Of a DNA stretch of 64,000 nt, positions 1-14,280 are shown one piece after another. Made by a program: the position numbers and the translations under genes. Numbering within the stretch: the first letter of the stretch is position 1; each line of letters opens with the position of its first letter. The stretch is from Syngnathus acus (Eukaryota; Chordata; Actinopteri; Syngnathiformes; Syngnathidae). A model generated the notes under the pieces. That model made no database searches and had not been told where the DNA came from. It worked only from the letters and a program-made list of their open reading frames with translations. Location of the stretch: contig NC_051099.1 in NCBI RefSeq assembly GCF_901709675.1, positions 6,450,001 through 6,514,000 on the forward strand, written 5' to 3'.

Positions 1-545
1 AGCCTAGCCCTTTTGATGCTACTGTAGCGAGCATCCCCCGCATCAAACTGCCACAGCTGTCAAGTCTACAACACAGCTAACGTCAGCCTCGGCTCGAGAA
101 GTGACGCTCTGCACTCTACCAGGTAGACCGTCCTTTAAAATGCAACAACACATGATATTATACCGCATTTAGAGTCAAACGCGGGACACGATAGTGTCAG
201 ATGCAGCTGGAGTGGTCAGCTAGCTAACAAGCTAACGACAAATAAATCTCCGTGTCTGTAATAGCGGCCCTTTTTAATCCCAGAGTTGATTCTGGGATTT
301 TTTATAAGCAGTCGCTTTGAAAGCGAAAGTGGTCTGTGTGCATTTTAGGCCACGCTGTGTGCACCAAAACGTTAATCTGCTGCTGCGCTGCTATGGCTGT
401 GCTAGCTGGTGCTGATGCTTTGCTTCCCAAACAAATGGCGTCCATGGTGTGCAGCGTTCACTTTGCATCTTGATTTGATTTTTATCGTCTGTGCGTGTCT
501 GTTTGAATTTGGTAGTTAGTAAACACTCTTGCCCGATTCTGTAGG
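1..545. other. 5' flank or leader/intron of pafah1b2
   Basis: No open frame is supported here. The bases just before the pafah1b2 ATG read as a pyrimidine tract ending in TAG, so an untranslated first exon probably lies further left, in or before this stretch. A perfect 9-bp inverted repeat (AATCCCAGA, 5-nt loop, TCTGGGATT) sits at 276-299 and is followed by T residues. It resembles a bacterial terminator, but that has no expected role in a vertebrate gene. Confidence 0.4.
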
Positions 546-2671
546 ATGAGTGGCGATGGTGATGGTTTCAACCCTGCTGCAGTGGCTCAGCCAGTAGAGG
601 ATGTGCAAGGCGATGGGCGGTGGATGTCACAGGTATGGTGGTGGTCACGTCATTATAACTTTCCTTAAGAATTCATATATTAAAAAACATAATTGAGCAT
701 CAATCAGTAATGAGTTACATGTATAGAGTTTAGATGCAATGTACTCAGAGCACGACTTGTTTAGTCGTGCCACATGGTAGGTCCCTGCAAGGTTAATCCA
801 TTGATGCTAATAGGGCTGAGACAGTCTGCTACATTTCAAGTTTTCAAGATCATCATGCCAAGCATAACATCCCAAACTCTTTTCTGACAAGGCTGTGCTT
901 ATTTTGCAGCACACCCGATTTGTGCAGGAGTGCAAGGATGGAGAACCAGATGTGCTTTTTGTCGGGGACTCAATGGTACAACTAATGCAGCAGTATGAGG
1001 TGAGATAGGAAATTAGTATTTTTCTATGTGTTCTGCTATTGCAATGATTTTTTGGAACTCGTGGGGGAAATAAATTGCCTGATTTGCTCGGACAGGTCTG
1101 GAGGGAGTTGTTCTCACCACTTCATGCACTCAACTTCGGCATCGGAGGCGACACCACTTGCAACGTTCTGTGGCGGCTCCAGAACGGAGAGCTGGAGAAC
1201 ATTCGGCCCAAGGTTGGTGTGACCGTCCTGTGCACGCCTATCGACATTGTACGCTTGTGTCCTTGCTCGCATGCACGGTGTGTTCCTCGCTCGCATGCAC
1301 GGTGTGTTCCTCAAGCACGCTTAAATAAGTCGTTTGCTGCCCCTGACCTTGCCACCTTGGCTATAATCAGGAGCAGATGTCATAAATGGAGTAGTAAGCT
1401 GTGAAAATAAGGTTAGGGTGGAAGGTGTGACATGTCAGAATAAGGAATACAATTAACAGGAATGTCACTGAGGTATGTAAACAAAGTGGCAGCAACATTC
1501 ACAGAAATTATTATGTTATTTGTTTATTATTTATTCATCACTCTTATTTATTCATTGTTTGTGCCTTCTTGTTTTTATTTTTTGGGTTGTTCACTTGTAT
1601 GTATATTGTGTACTATGTCTTGTCACCGTGGGATAGTGGGAACGTAATTTCGATTTCTTTGTATGTCTTGGCATGTGAAGAAATTGACAATAAAGCAGGC
1701 TTTGACTTTGACTTTCTGGAAAGGAAAGAATGAACACGATGAGCCTTAACATCTGTTTTTGGTTTTTGTTCAGATTGTGGTGGTGTGGGTCGGAACCAAT
1801 AATCACGAACATACGGCGGAACAAGTTGCTGGAGGAATTCTTTCAATCGCAAAGCTGCTCACCTCCCGTCTGCCCAAAGCAAAAGTAGTTGTGCTGGTAA
1901 GTTCACTTTTGTTCAAACCGTGCTTCCTTCCTTTATAGAGTCAAACAACATACCTTAGAAGAAAAAAAATATTTTAGCATGCAAAAGCTCGGGAGTGTAT
2001 TTCATTGTTTTGGTTGTCACTATATATCGCCGGCATAAAAATCTTTCTCAAGTTGGATTAAAGCAGCTCTGTGGTATTTTTACTCCATTGAATGGTTTTC
2101 ATTCCATTGCAGTAAAATGCCACAATAGCCGCCAGCCGCAACATCAAAATGGGATTGATAGTTTTCCCTGTCAGTATTGCTCGGTTCAAACGAACAAGCG
2201 AGACGTCTTAAGATTGGAGCTTCGCTTTATCGGCAGCTTGGCGGTGTCAAGACGCCAACTACAATCGCAAAGATCAGCAACTTATACAATCTTGACATAG
2301 CGCAAAGTTTTATCAGCGCACCCCAAGGGGAAGCTTACAATGAAGCCGCCGATGTTCCGTTTACATTGATTTCAAACCAAACCGGTTCTCAGGGATTATT
2401 ACCACGGGGGGAGCGTCCAAACCCCCTGAGGGAGAAGAACGCCGCCGTCAATGACTTTCTGCGAGCTTGGCTACCTCGCCTGGGCCAGGCTCAGCTCCTT
2501 GACGTGAGCAAGGAGTTCGTCCACTCCGACGGCACCATCGCTCCGCAGGACATGTTTGACTTCCTCCACTTGACGTCGACGGGTTACCGCACCATGGCCA
2601 AGCCCCTCAGCGACTTGCTGCTTCAGATACTCGAAGAGACGCCGGAAGAGCGAAGGGCGTCGCTGGTGTGA
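546..2671 (+). CDS. pafah1b2: Platelet-activating factor acetylhydrolase IB catalytic subunit alpha-2
   Basis: Five coding exons: 546-632, 910-999, 1096-1212, 1774-1896 and 2393-2671. They join in frame to 231 residues, against 229 for human PAFAH1B2. The family are cytosolic GDSL/SGNH-type esterases that remove the sn-2 acetyl group of platelet-activating factor and form the catalytic dimer bound by LIS1 (PAFAH1B1). Visible marks are the nucleophile motif GDSMV (Ser50), the oxyanion block FGIGGDTT, the VWVGTNNH block, and the DFLHL motif giving Asp195 and His198 of the triad. All junctions are GT-AG. The start matches the family N terminus (MSGDGDG then a VQGDGRWMSQ block). Some residues resemble the PAFAH1B3 paralogue (REKN, HTAEQV), but FVGDSMVQLMQQYE, GGDTT and the EETPEE tail favour B2, as does the neighbouring tagln. 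Confidence 0.87.
1265..1312. repeat. 24-bp tandem duplication in pafah1b2 intron 3
   Basis: Two exact head-to-tail copies of a 24-bp unit that starts GCTCGCATGCACGG, at 1265-1288 and 1289-1312. It lies 53 bp inside intron 3, away from both splice sites. Confidence 0.9.
1480..1716 (+). mobile_element. 3' end of a degenerate non-LTR retroelement
   Basis: The stretch ends in ACAATAAAGCAGGC followed by TTTGAC-type units (1701-1715). That arrangement, a polyadenylation-like AATAAA followed by short tail repeats, is typical of the 3' end of fish LINEs or LINE-mobilised SINEs. The preceding CACCGTGGGATAGTGGGAA block looks like the conserved 3' region of such an element. No reverse-transcriptase frame remains. 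The 5' limit is approximate and the family is inferred from memory. Confidence 0.5.
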
Positions 2672-3660
2672 GCCGCCGGGTCACGGCGGCACCCGAGTCA
2701 GGAGAAGGAATGGCACCCCGAGATGGGCGTGTCTCGGTGTTGATGAGTGGCGTGGGTGCTGTAGAGGGAGAGAGACATCACTACACTCTTGAAACGACTT
2801 ACTGCCTGTGAGACCTTTTGCGAGCGCAGTGTCTAATCAAAAGTATTTCTCTTGATTTCTGAGCTCTAGTACACACTGACTTCATTCCCCCCCCCCCAGT
2901 TATGTTGTCAAAGTAAAATGGCGGCAGCAACTCGGGCAACATGCGATGTAACTCGTGCAAGCCTGCTCAAAAGAAAAAAAAAGACTTCTTTGGCAAACAG
3001 CACCAATTTAGTTTCTTCCTTCTCATGCACGCTGTTATGGATCCTGACATGGATGGACAATGACGCTCTCTCCCTTCAGTGCCCTAAATTGATGCTTCTA
3101 CAGTATTTTCTTTCTTATACACCTTTTCATTCTGTTACTTTTTTCTTTTTTGTAATTTTACACCCCCCCTCCCCTGTTGTATTTCATTTTTCTCAGTGAC
3201 CTCTCACACAACCTTGTCCCCTTTTTTGACTTCTGTACTTCATGACTTTAAGGAATAAAAAGTTGCAGAAGCTACTGAATAATCATCACGCTACCAAGCA
3301 ACCACAAAAAAAAAAAAAAACGTTGGCGAGCTCGTGCTAACGCTTCTTTATAGCTCGATCGATCAGTCACATACGGAGCTTCAAATTATCTAAAGTTACT
3401 GCTGTCTTCAGCTCTGCACAATGCGTGTTGTGTTGAAGCGTGTATGATTGTCTGTGTGCGCGCCTCCAATGTTTACGGGATCGGTTGTGTACAGTGCGTC
3501 TGGAAGTTGGTGTGAGTGTTTAGAACCGACCCCGGCTGTAAATAAGAGATGTTGAAAGGTGGGGGGTTAGATTGTGGGGGTCTATCTGTGCGATCCATTA
3601 TGTGCACTTGTTTAGCTTGTTGTCTCGTTATTGAGTTAAAAGCATTCCAATAAATGAATC
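2672..3660 (+). other. pafah1b2: 3' UTR of pafah1b2
   Basis: Non-coding sequence after the TGA at 2669-2671. Two AATAAA polyadenylation signals are visible, at 3254-3259 and 3649-3654, so short (about 0.6 kb) and long (about 1 kb) UTRs are possible. The short open frame at 2918-3199 is low complexity and not a credible gene. Confidence 0.6.
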
Positions 3661-5399
3661 ATGGATGGAATTTATTTGCGTTTGAGTGGTCATGTTAAGT
3701 GGTCATCATTTTTTGATTCTTAGTTTCATTTGTCGTCAATTTCAACATTAAATATACTATTATTGGAAAGAAAATTGGTTGATAAAATATTGCACAGAAT
3801 TTTGAGCAAAAACTATAGTTAAAATAACTAATAAAAAGATTTAATGTAGCATTGTTGCAATTTGATATTTTTATCATTATTATTTTTATTTTATTATATT
3901 TTATACATATTTTTGTTTTAAGTAGAGTTCGATTTTTTTTTAAATTGTTTTACCTTGCCTGAATGATAAATTGTTGCTGCAGTTTGAGATGCTCACCAAC
4001 AGAGGACGTTGTTTAATTAAAATCTGGAGTAAACTGCCGCACACAAGCCTTTTTTTAATCTTTAAAAATCTGCATACTCTTGCCATTCTCCCACTTTTGA
4101 CTTCATATCTTTTCTAGTCATTGTTTGATTCATACAAACTTCATAGTTTATTTATCTGGACTGTTCAATAATTAAACATTTATAATACTCCTTATTGTGT
4201 GACAAGGATGAAAAGAATGACAATGGATCCTGCATAGGTTAAAAAAAGATACCACATGCTTGGGGCTGGAAATAATCGAGTAATGATTGAGTAATCCAGA
4301 GTTGGAATCTCATTTTCTCGACATATCCACTGCTCTGGTGTGTTTACGTTGTCGTTGATCCAAACCTGCAGGAATTTTGCGTCCATGTAAATAGTGTGAA
4401 CGCCTGGCTGCGCACACTTCCATTTTTCCGCTTGGTCTCAACCAAGCTCTGCTCGTAAAGTTCAAACTTTCTGCTCCCGGCGGGCATTTGAAGTTTAATG
4501 ATAAAATCTACATGGCGGCCTTGTTTGCTCTTCGGGCACTGTTAACGGGTTACGTTTGCCTTCAGTTCAGTTCTTTTTATCACTCTGGATTTGTGTGTGT
4601 GTGTGTGTTTTTTTTTTTTTTATTATTTTATTTCATCTGCTGCCAAGTGTAAGTAATGGGTCAGTGGTTATTGGATCCTTATGTTGTCAGCTTCACATAG
4701 TTTTATTATTAAATTGTATCCAGTCATAGCTGAACTCCAGCAAAGTCGAAATGCACTGGGTGCTGTCATTCAACATTCTGGATTGTGTAAAATGGAATTT
4801 AGCTTTTGTGGGGGGTTTTGTTTTTTTGCATGAGATTGAGGGTTGTTAATGCACACATTAAGTCGCGTAACACAATTTTGACGTGGCGCAAAGTCTCCTC
4901 CAGCTGCAGGTCCTCAGAATTCATTATCTCCCATTGATTTGCACACTGCACCTCTCAATAATTGTCTCGGTGCTAAGAGCTAATTCAGCAGGTCTTAGGT
5001 CAGGCTGTCCAGTTTATTTCCACAGCCTTTCAAGGGAGATATATATTTTTTGTCTTGTCAGGGCTCAAGCTGGTTCCAAATGCCAAGTCCTGATCTATAA
5101 CTAACAAGAGAAAAATAATAATAATATTCTTATGGGCTCAGGCAAGCATCCTGACAGAATATCATATCTCAAGGCAGCTATCTGTTAAAAGTTAAATACA
5201 ACTAACTGCTCCTAACACACTGCAGTGAATTAAAAAATAACATTTAAGCCACTCTAACAGTTTGAACAATTAAGTAATTCTTTTGTTTACCACTAGAGGG
5301 AGCTTAAAATTTTAGTATATGTGCTGGTTTTATTATTGATTAGTATTATTATTATGCCGTTCTCATTCATCACACAGCAGGCTTCCCAACAGTTAAAAG
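3661..5399. other. AT-rich intergenic spacer
   Basis: Between the converging 3' ends of pafah1b2 and tagln. It is very AT-rich near 3690-3960, has a short TG run and T-tract near 4590-4620, and holds a near match to the CTCF core at 5290-5303 (CCACTAGAGGGAGC, one mismatch). No exon was recognised. Confidence 0.5.
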
Positions 5400-5623
5400 G
5401 CGCTTTATTTTCAAATCATTTTCAAACTGAATGCATTACACAAAAAAAAAGGCCAGAATTATTAGAAAAGTAAAATACTGAATGGAATGTATCTTGTGCC
5501 ATGTTGTATTTAGATTAATTTCTCTTGATTGTATTAAATGTCTGCTTCTGTATGAATGCTTGTAGCTGAGTTTCAGTTTGTCAGGTAAGGTCAAAGGTGA
5601 TCTAACTATCTAACTCTTTGGCC
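5400..5623 (-). other. tagln: 3' UTR of tagln
   Basis: Non-coding sequence downstream of the tagln stop on the minus strand. The reverse complement of 5404-5409 is AATAAA, a plausible polyadenylation signal about 220 nt after the stop codon. Confidence 0.5.
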
Positions 5624-6469
<846 letters not shown>

Positions 6470-6479
6470 GTTGATCCTG

Positions 6480-9400
6480 TTAGGAAGGGAAAGTTAGCTT
6501 TTAGAAACGGCGAGAGGACTTCCGGACGCTTGACAGTTTATTTTCTACTTTCCGGGATGCGAGTTTGATGGAATATTTAATGGTGGCCCCACTAGCAAAG
6601 GAAATCGGGAGGGGAAAAGGAGTTACATCATTCCTTCAATTCTGATGTTTGACTCACGTATTTTTTCCCCCCAAATTGTTGCTGATAAATAACAAACTAT
6701 ATCGTTTAAGGTGGTAACATACCTTAGTTGTGCAGCTTGACCTGATAGAAAGTAAAATGCTATGTAGATTGTGATCATAGCTAAGTTGAGGCTTTATAGT
6801 CTGTTTTTTTCTCTTGTTTTTGTTCCCTTTCATGTCTATGATTGAAAACGATCTCACTCATGGGAATTTGATTTTCTTTAACTGGTTGCAGTGTAGTTTT
6901 TATTTTTTTTTGCATAGCAGCTGCACGCAGTACTTCTGGAAAAAAATTGAGGCCGTAAAAGTTGACGCAACGCTCAGCCGTTATGCAATCGCAAACATTT
7001 TGGCAACAACCGCTCCGAATACTTGTGTTTACAAACTGGCTGGCACGTCACGAGAGAAAAGGACGGAGGAACTCATGTCGTGACATTGTCAGAGTCTGAG
7101 AATGGTTCGCACTAAACGGACGGACAGACAGACAGATGGACAACTTGAAAGAAGTGGGAGGAGTTTATTAGCTCTTCACTGTAAACCCTTTTGTGATTAA
7201 AGGCTGTATGGATAACTTAGCATTAGCATTTTTGAAATCTTCCATACAAAACTGTTCCTGTTCAGGCGAACCAAATATGACTTATCAGTTTTATTCAGTT
7301 TTAGTTGAAAAAAAAATCCCATTTGGTGTCCCGGGTTTTAATAATAAAGCTACATGTCTTGTTGAGCGCCAGCATTCTGCTTTTCTCCGAATCACACCCG
7401 GCTTCTACCTCCTATTAATGTCGTATGAGCTTCCTTTAGGCTTAGTCCTCCTTCCTGCATCCTGTTTGCTCATTCAGCTGTCACTTCCTTCCTCCCGGGC
7501 TAACAAAGAACAAAATGTGTATACAAGAGTCCAAACAAAACGCCAACCAACACTGAGAACTGCCCTGATAGCTAAACCCCTTCATAAAGCACGTCTCGTC
7601 GGGAAAGTAATTTGCTTTGAAACATCCAAATCCCACAATGAAATCATTTTGTGGCATATTTTACTTAAGCAGATGCCATATGGAAGTGTTTAGAGCCCTG
7701 CGAGGAAAATCTTTTCCCACACTTCCTTTTTCTCGCCTACACGTCCACGGTATGTCCATATGGCTCTTTCGAATATTAGAAACGGGCTTCCTATTTTATC
7801 ACTGGTGCAAAACGGAGGCCTAACTCGCACGGCGCAAGATTGACAAATGAGGGTTTTGTCTTCGGGCGCCGCGCTGCTTTGGATGAGACTCGTGTCTGTT
7901 TATTGTCTGAGGTCGCAGCGGTTGTACGGGCGGTAAGAGCGTGGGCCTGTTTGCTAAATGATTCCAAACCAGCTCACTTTATCACAAACATCTGCTTGGA
8001 CACTTATCTCTTGCAATCTTAAGATCTGCGCTGTCCGGGCACATCCAAACCAGACGTGCTTATCGCAGAACGAAATAAAGGCGGAGAAGTCTGCACACTT
8101 TGACCTTTGCACTTTGAGCCCTCAACTGTACACTGATTGGAGGTCCTTTATGGTGCGAACCATCACGGGTTATTTTTTTGGGGGGGATGATTGTAAACAC
8201 ATGATGCCAGAGAGCAAGATTTCAATCATATGCTTTTAATATTTACAAAAGAGTGGCAGCGTTTTAGCGGATTAGATGATTTGACACTGCGGGAAGGAAT
8301 GATTCATTGTTATTATGACATAGTTACGCGTTTGCATTCTTTACTGCATGTCCTCATTCGGCTCAGTTGGAGCCTCTCCCAGGTAATTGAGGCAAGGTAC
8401 ACCCTAAATAACTATGTCACTCTATTGATCGAGTACTCATTGGTCTTTATAATCATAAAGTGCAACCAAATTGAGTGGCTACAGACTTTTTTTACATCCA
8501 AAATAACTTATCTGAAGTTAGCCGAGTGGGAAAGGGAAAAGAAAACAGTCGGTAAATCATATTCTGAAGGAGTCTGAATTTGAAACTCTCATGTGTGTGT
8601 GTGTGTGGGGGTGTTCTGTTTTGTCTACCGTTAAAACGTGTCGAATAGTACATGGATGTGAAAGTTGTCATGCTTGATTCCACTGTATTCTAAATTTGCA
8701 CTGGAGTTGAAACGTCCTCTTTTTACACCGGTGTGTGGATTTGCAATACAAACCGCAACTTTACCTTTAAAGTCAATACTTGAGTGGTTTATCGTTCCTG
8801 TGCCTAAAATGCCTAAAAATATTGTGTAAAATTGACTCTATGTTTCTATAATAGCGTGTCTTGAACTCTGTATTCAACCCTGACCCACATTTCCTGAAGC
8901 CTCGCGTATGACCCTGTGTTTTGCAACTTCCGTGTTGTCGCACCAGGTTGAGACTTGTAAATTGTCACATTCCGATCACGGACACGAGTTCCTCACCAAT
9001 TTGATGCAGAAGAATTGAATGAGTTGTGTTGAGCGACTTGAATGCCGCCATAGCATACCTCAGCGATTACTCAAAAACATAACGGCTGCTTTTTTGCGTC
9101 ATCAACTCTGTCTTACTCCCGGCAGTCGTTGAAAACCATAACGTTGCGTAATTCCTCACAAGTGCAACACCATAAGCAAACAATAACATTTTAGAACACT
9201 GCAGTTCAATCTGAGGGAAGAAGGAAATTTCAGCAGCTGATTTTTGGAGACAGCTTGGTTTGGAAATGGAAAAGTGAAAGTGGGGTGAAAAGAATCTTTT
9301 ACTTACTTTGTGTTGGAGCGTTCAGGTAAATAATGGTTCTCTTGTACTGCTCTCCTCCCTTCTCTTATCTAATTCTCTTCAGCACAGTACACTGTGCACT

Positions 9401-12400
9401 GCGCAGGTTGCCAAGGTAAATACTGCAAACACCCTCGTCTGAAATATGTGACTTCACCCGCATTCAAGGGAAAAGAGGGCGTCCGAGAAAGAGATACGCC
9501 TTTGGGTAGTCTTATTTCACTCTGTGACCCGCCCCTTTGCTCTTTCTCCCTTTCTTTGCTCAAATTGAAATTCCTTATTTAGGAGAAGGAAGGGAAGGAA
9601 AAAGAGGCCATGTGACAGGGGGAGTTTGGTGTGGTCACTGAGAAGCATTTTTCAAATATCTCCCCCGCCTAAACACTGTGCTGGATTAGAGGGGAGGGGG
9701 GGAGCAGGAGGGAGGAATGATAGAGGCATCAAGAAACAGTTTGTGGGAGGACAGGAAGGAGGCTGACTTATGGGAGAGCAGGGAAGCAGACGGACGAGCT
9801 CATCTCTCGCCTGCGTGTTTGTCTTGTCTAAAATCAACACGAGCTCCTTTGCGCTCACATTCGTTTTAATCTCGTGCGAAAGGAACAGGCCGCGACGCGA
9901 CCCACGCGAAGCTCGGGTCTGAAACTTGACCTTGCTCTGAGTTTGTTTCCATGCCAACAAAGCGGGAGACACTCCCCGCAGCAAACATGCCAGAGACGAG
10001 AGTCAAGTCTGCACATGGTGAGACTTTTTACGACAAACAATGACAACAGATGTGTGGAGTCATTAGTTGAGGCCTTCCAAGTCGTGAGCAAATAGTTGGG
10101 AGTCAGGCTCGACTCACGATGACTGTTGTAACAAGATTTGGGTTTTGTCTGGGAAGACTACATTTAGCCTATAGAGTGAAATGCCAGAATTTAAGTGGGC
10201 TTGGGACAGAGCCCTGAGGCCAATAGTGAAAATTCACATCTCTTGGCTTTTCCTACTGATACTTCAACTAGAATTTACTTAGTTTGTTACTTCCATTGAT
10301 GCTTCTTTGTTGGATATTATTAGATTGTGCAGATGTACCGCATTGTATTGTGTGCCACTCGGTAGATACCTATTGTGATGAGTCACCATTGAAGCTCCTC
10401 GGGCTTCCTCTGCAAACCACCAAACATCTGGTGGCTCGGAGTTGAGCTCTTCCTGTGAACAGACTTAACAGGTTTAATTTGGTTTTGGGGTGCTGTGACA
10501 CTCAAACTGAGTGTTAACGATCCTGCTGGGCGTTGCTAATTGAAAACGAGTCGCCTGGAGGACATACAAAACTGTGATGTCATCAGGGTGTCACAAAACG
10601 ATGCGGTAGATATTGTGACAGTGAATTGGCTTCTGAACATGTAATGCACTGTAGGTCTGTTTTTATGGATTAATTATTTGCAGTATTGTGGGAGATAAAG
10701 AGCTGCAGTGTTTGCTGGATCTTTTTATCTTAACCTTTCATGTGCATAACCATTAGTGGCTATGTGCACCATGAGACGTGTGCTCATAATGAGGTGCGGG
10801 CGTGCATGATTTGTAAAAAACAAAAAAAAGCAATTATGGCCACAGGCTGTAGATGATAACAGGACCCAATAATAGCTGGACACAGCAGGAAGGGATCAAT
10901 TATCTGCCCTTTTCTTCATTTGAAGATTAGCAGTCAGAATAAGGCATGGTGTTGTGTGGAGTTAAATCCTCTAGAGGGCGCTGTGTTTCATTCCATACAC
11001 TGCAGCCGCTGATCTTGTCAACTGTGACCCCTAAACGTCCATATAAATCTTACACTGGCCATCTTCCCCCTCCGAGGATGCTCACCAGCTGCGCAACGGA
11101 CATGGTCAAGGTGGATGTGTGCTTTGGTGGAGTCACTAACAGCATTAAAGTGTAAAATACGCATGCGAGCCATCCTAGACAAGCCACATGCCATCTATGA
11201 GACAGTAATTTAAGAAATAAGATTAAGCTTGCGCTTAATTCTTGTAGCCTGCGTTTATTGATCCACTGTGGGAGGGGAAGTGCACCGAGATGGAACAACT
11301 GAGAGCCGCAGGATAACCTCGGCCTGTGTTTTCTTGAAGGGTATATACATCATTAGCGGCGCATGGGAGGCCCACCTCCGGTTGCATTTTAAAAAACACA
11401 ATTTAGTTTCACACTTCTTTTTAAGATTCCCACAGAGGTGGGTTGGAATGACGAATGCACACTGGTGTCCGCACGCCGACTGGATTTACCGCTGCGGATG
11501 CTAATTTAGGCTTCCACCGGAGGATTAGATGTTCTTAAGCCAATCCGTAGAGATATGTGGGTGCAGTGGTGTGATCGTATGTCTGTGTTCACACCCCATT
11601 GAAATCCTGAAAGATATTTTTGTTCCTCGGCTATGCGAGTAAACTTCATGTTAACAGCTGGAGAGAATTTTTAGTGTGCTCTGTGTGTAGTTCAGAGCTA
11701 GTTTGGGAAGTTTTAGATTGTTTAGATCATCTGTACATGGAGTAAGACCTTTTGGGCATTTTTTTTCCCCCCCCCCAGCACTAGACAATGTTGGCACTCT
11801 TTGTTGATGTCTCCACTGGCGGGTCACACCATGTCTGATGTCACATTATTTATGTCTCTGACGCACATATTACCATCCCGCCTACACACGTCCTGAGATC
11901 GGTCGGGTTTTACTGTTCCAAATGACGAGCTCACCGGAAGTACTTGGTGGAAAAAAGGAATGTTCATCAATCATGTGGGTGGGTGTGATGGTGTTGGTGA
12001 GTATGTGCCCCCATGGTTTTTTTTCCGTTCCTCTCTGTTTTTATCTTCCCGCAGCACTTTTGTTGCATTTATAATGTATGCAAATACGATCGAGATGAAC
12101 TTTGAGTTAATATAATCACTTATAGATTACTGCTCCTATGTTCCACTTTTACATGCAAAATAGTAACAAGTTATGATCACAATAATAATTAATCGATTTT
12201 CTTAACCTATTCCCAGCAACAAACCTATGTTGAAGTTGAGAGCTTCATTTTAGCCAAAACTAGTGCTTTGCCATCAGCTTGTCTCGTCTCAATGCCAACG
12301 AACTGCGTTGAAATGACTCACATACCCTCCATTTAGACAAAAGTTGTGCTTTGTTGCTATGTTGTGGCATCTGTTGACAACTTTAAACTCCCAAAAGTCT

Positions 12401-14280
12401 ACACACCCCTGTCCAAAACATTGAGAAATTAAATAATGAAACCATAATAATGATGATAATGTTTGCATACGTTCTCCACCATTAAAGCACATCTCAATTA
12501 TATAAAAAAAAAAGGACAAATAAATGTCAGTGGGGAAGTATAACTAACAATTCACAAATGACGGATAGCACAAGGTGGATATCGAAACAATTGGAAGAAA
12601 CAAGGGGACCATTGAGAGAAACAAGGCATATATAACAGTTAGCTAGATGGATGGATGGGGGGGAGTTATTGTGTTTAATGTTACCCAGGTGGTAAAGAAA
12701 AAAAAAAAGGTCCATTTTAGAGAGGACAGGCAAGGTCAATGAGTCAGGTGGAGGAGAGAGAAAGAGGAAGGATAGAGAACGGGGGGGGATAGCACAAACT
12801 GAGAGCAAAATGGAGACTGGCACAAAATGATGGCACAAGACATTAAGAGGCTGCAAGAGGAGGAGCGCAATCCAGAGGGACACGCCAACTCCACTTTCAT
12901 CTTTCTGAATGAGCTGAGAGGCACGGAGGCAAATACCCAAGGAACAATAGCAACTAATGAAATGATCTTTCTTTATGCCGAATAATAATGAACAAGCTGT
13001 GCTGACATGTAGGTCACACAGGGGGGGGATGAAAATTTGATGAACGAGGCAACCCCGTGAATAGCCGGTTAATGGAAATCTAACTCTGATTTATCCTTCC
13101 TGACGTAAGACGCAAAATTCAAAAGGAGGTCGATTGTGAAGCGAAACATTCCATGGATGCACTTGGCGTCGGTTTGAGGTCAGAAAGTGACATCATGATG
13201 AGTAACTGACTGAGCATTTACTCTCCTTACAAAGATAGATTGTGAAGGCTCAAAAATAGAAGCCGCATATTCCTGACATGCTACGATGGACATCATGTAC
13301 GATTTTTAATTGACAGTCTGTCTGAATACTGTACGAGTGCACTTGTGCCCCTCAAGGTACAACGCGCATCAAGTCATTCACTGCCAGCCCAGTATAAAGT
13401 TTGACGTCTATTTTCGTCAATGGCAGTGAACGAGTCAATTTACCATCAGACCCATTATTTAGAAATGATTTTCCCTTCAATGATAAGTCAAATCATACTA
13501 CTCCGCACCTATCTGAAATTGTACCGCAGTGGTCAGCGTGGGAATCTTGGGAGCACAAGGCATGGATGGAGCAAGGGTACTGACGTTTGTGCTCCTCATT
13601 ACTGTCTTGTGTGGGCTGCTCTCCTGTCACCACAGCAACCAGACTGGCCACATCCTCGCTAATGCGTTTGTCTGGCCACTTATCGACTGTGCGGTTGTTG
13701 GATGTTTGTTGGTGGGAGCGTACGCCGCACACAGCGCTGTCAATCGCACGTCAATAAGAACCCAGCGTGGCTTTTGAAGTCAGCGGATATGACCAAAATT
13801 CATTAGCCTACATCACATCAGGCAATCAACTTTATGAACACGCTATTTCATCATCCAGGTTTCCTCTTCCTTTTATCCCACTAAGCCAACCCCCCCCCCC
13901 CTTGAGGCCGCTCAGACGCTGACTGAAGTTTTAATAACGCTAAAAGGTTCACGCCTGGCTCTCCCGTAACCTTGCTTATTCCGTATTGCTCCGATAACCT
14001 ACCTGCCTTTTTCATCTGGCATCAGCGTACAATGCGATTTATTTTGCGCCCAGCTTGCCTTTCGGAATTAACTCCGATGATTTTAGAAAAGCCTCCTTTG
14101 CCCTTCTTAAATTGAGATTGACGGACAGTTGCTCAACCTGATTAGCCTCATTCGGTCCATCTCGCATTTTGCATTTTTCCGCAGTGATAATCGGCCTTGT
14201 GTATTTAATCAAACGCCGCGACCCTGTGAAGGATCAGCAATAAGAATGATGGATGGACGCAAGCCAAAAAGTGTTTGCAT
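6480..14280. other. Gene-poor region upstream of tagln
   Basis: No coding exon was recognised. It should contain the tagln untranslated first exon, first intron and promoter, none of which could be placed with confidence. Open frames here, including one of 166 codons at 7193-7693, have no recognisable motif or splice-bounded structure. A purine/GC-richer patch lies at about 9340-9900. A CTCF-like sequence with one mismatch (CCTCTAGAGGGCGC) is near 10970. Human SIDT2, which lies between PAFAH1B2 and TAGLN, was not seen. Confidence 0.45.
13371..13435. repeat. Inverted repeat, possible fish interspersed element
   Basis: The left arm reads AGTCATTCACTGCCA and the right arm TGGCAGTGAACGAGT, inverted copies with one or two mismatches around a spacer of about 34 nt. 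The spacer itself contains GACGTC and CGTCAA. Short elements with a GACGTCTATT and TCAATGGCAG core are common in fish genomes; assignment to one is from memory. Confidence 0.5.

Noticed and set aside
276-299. Hairpin followed by T residues resembling a rho-independent terminator
   Set aside because: The window is vertebrate nuclear DNA, so a bacterial terminator has no expected role; probably chance.
7193-7693. A 166-codon open frame in the region upstream of tagln
   Set aside because: No recognisable motif, no splice-bounded structure and ordinary non-coding composition.
9573-9583. CCTTATTTAGG, resembling a CArG box upstream of tagln
   Set aside because: A CArG box needs six A/T bases between CC and GG; this has seven, and its distance from the unknown start site is unclear.
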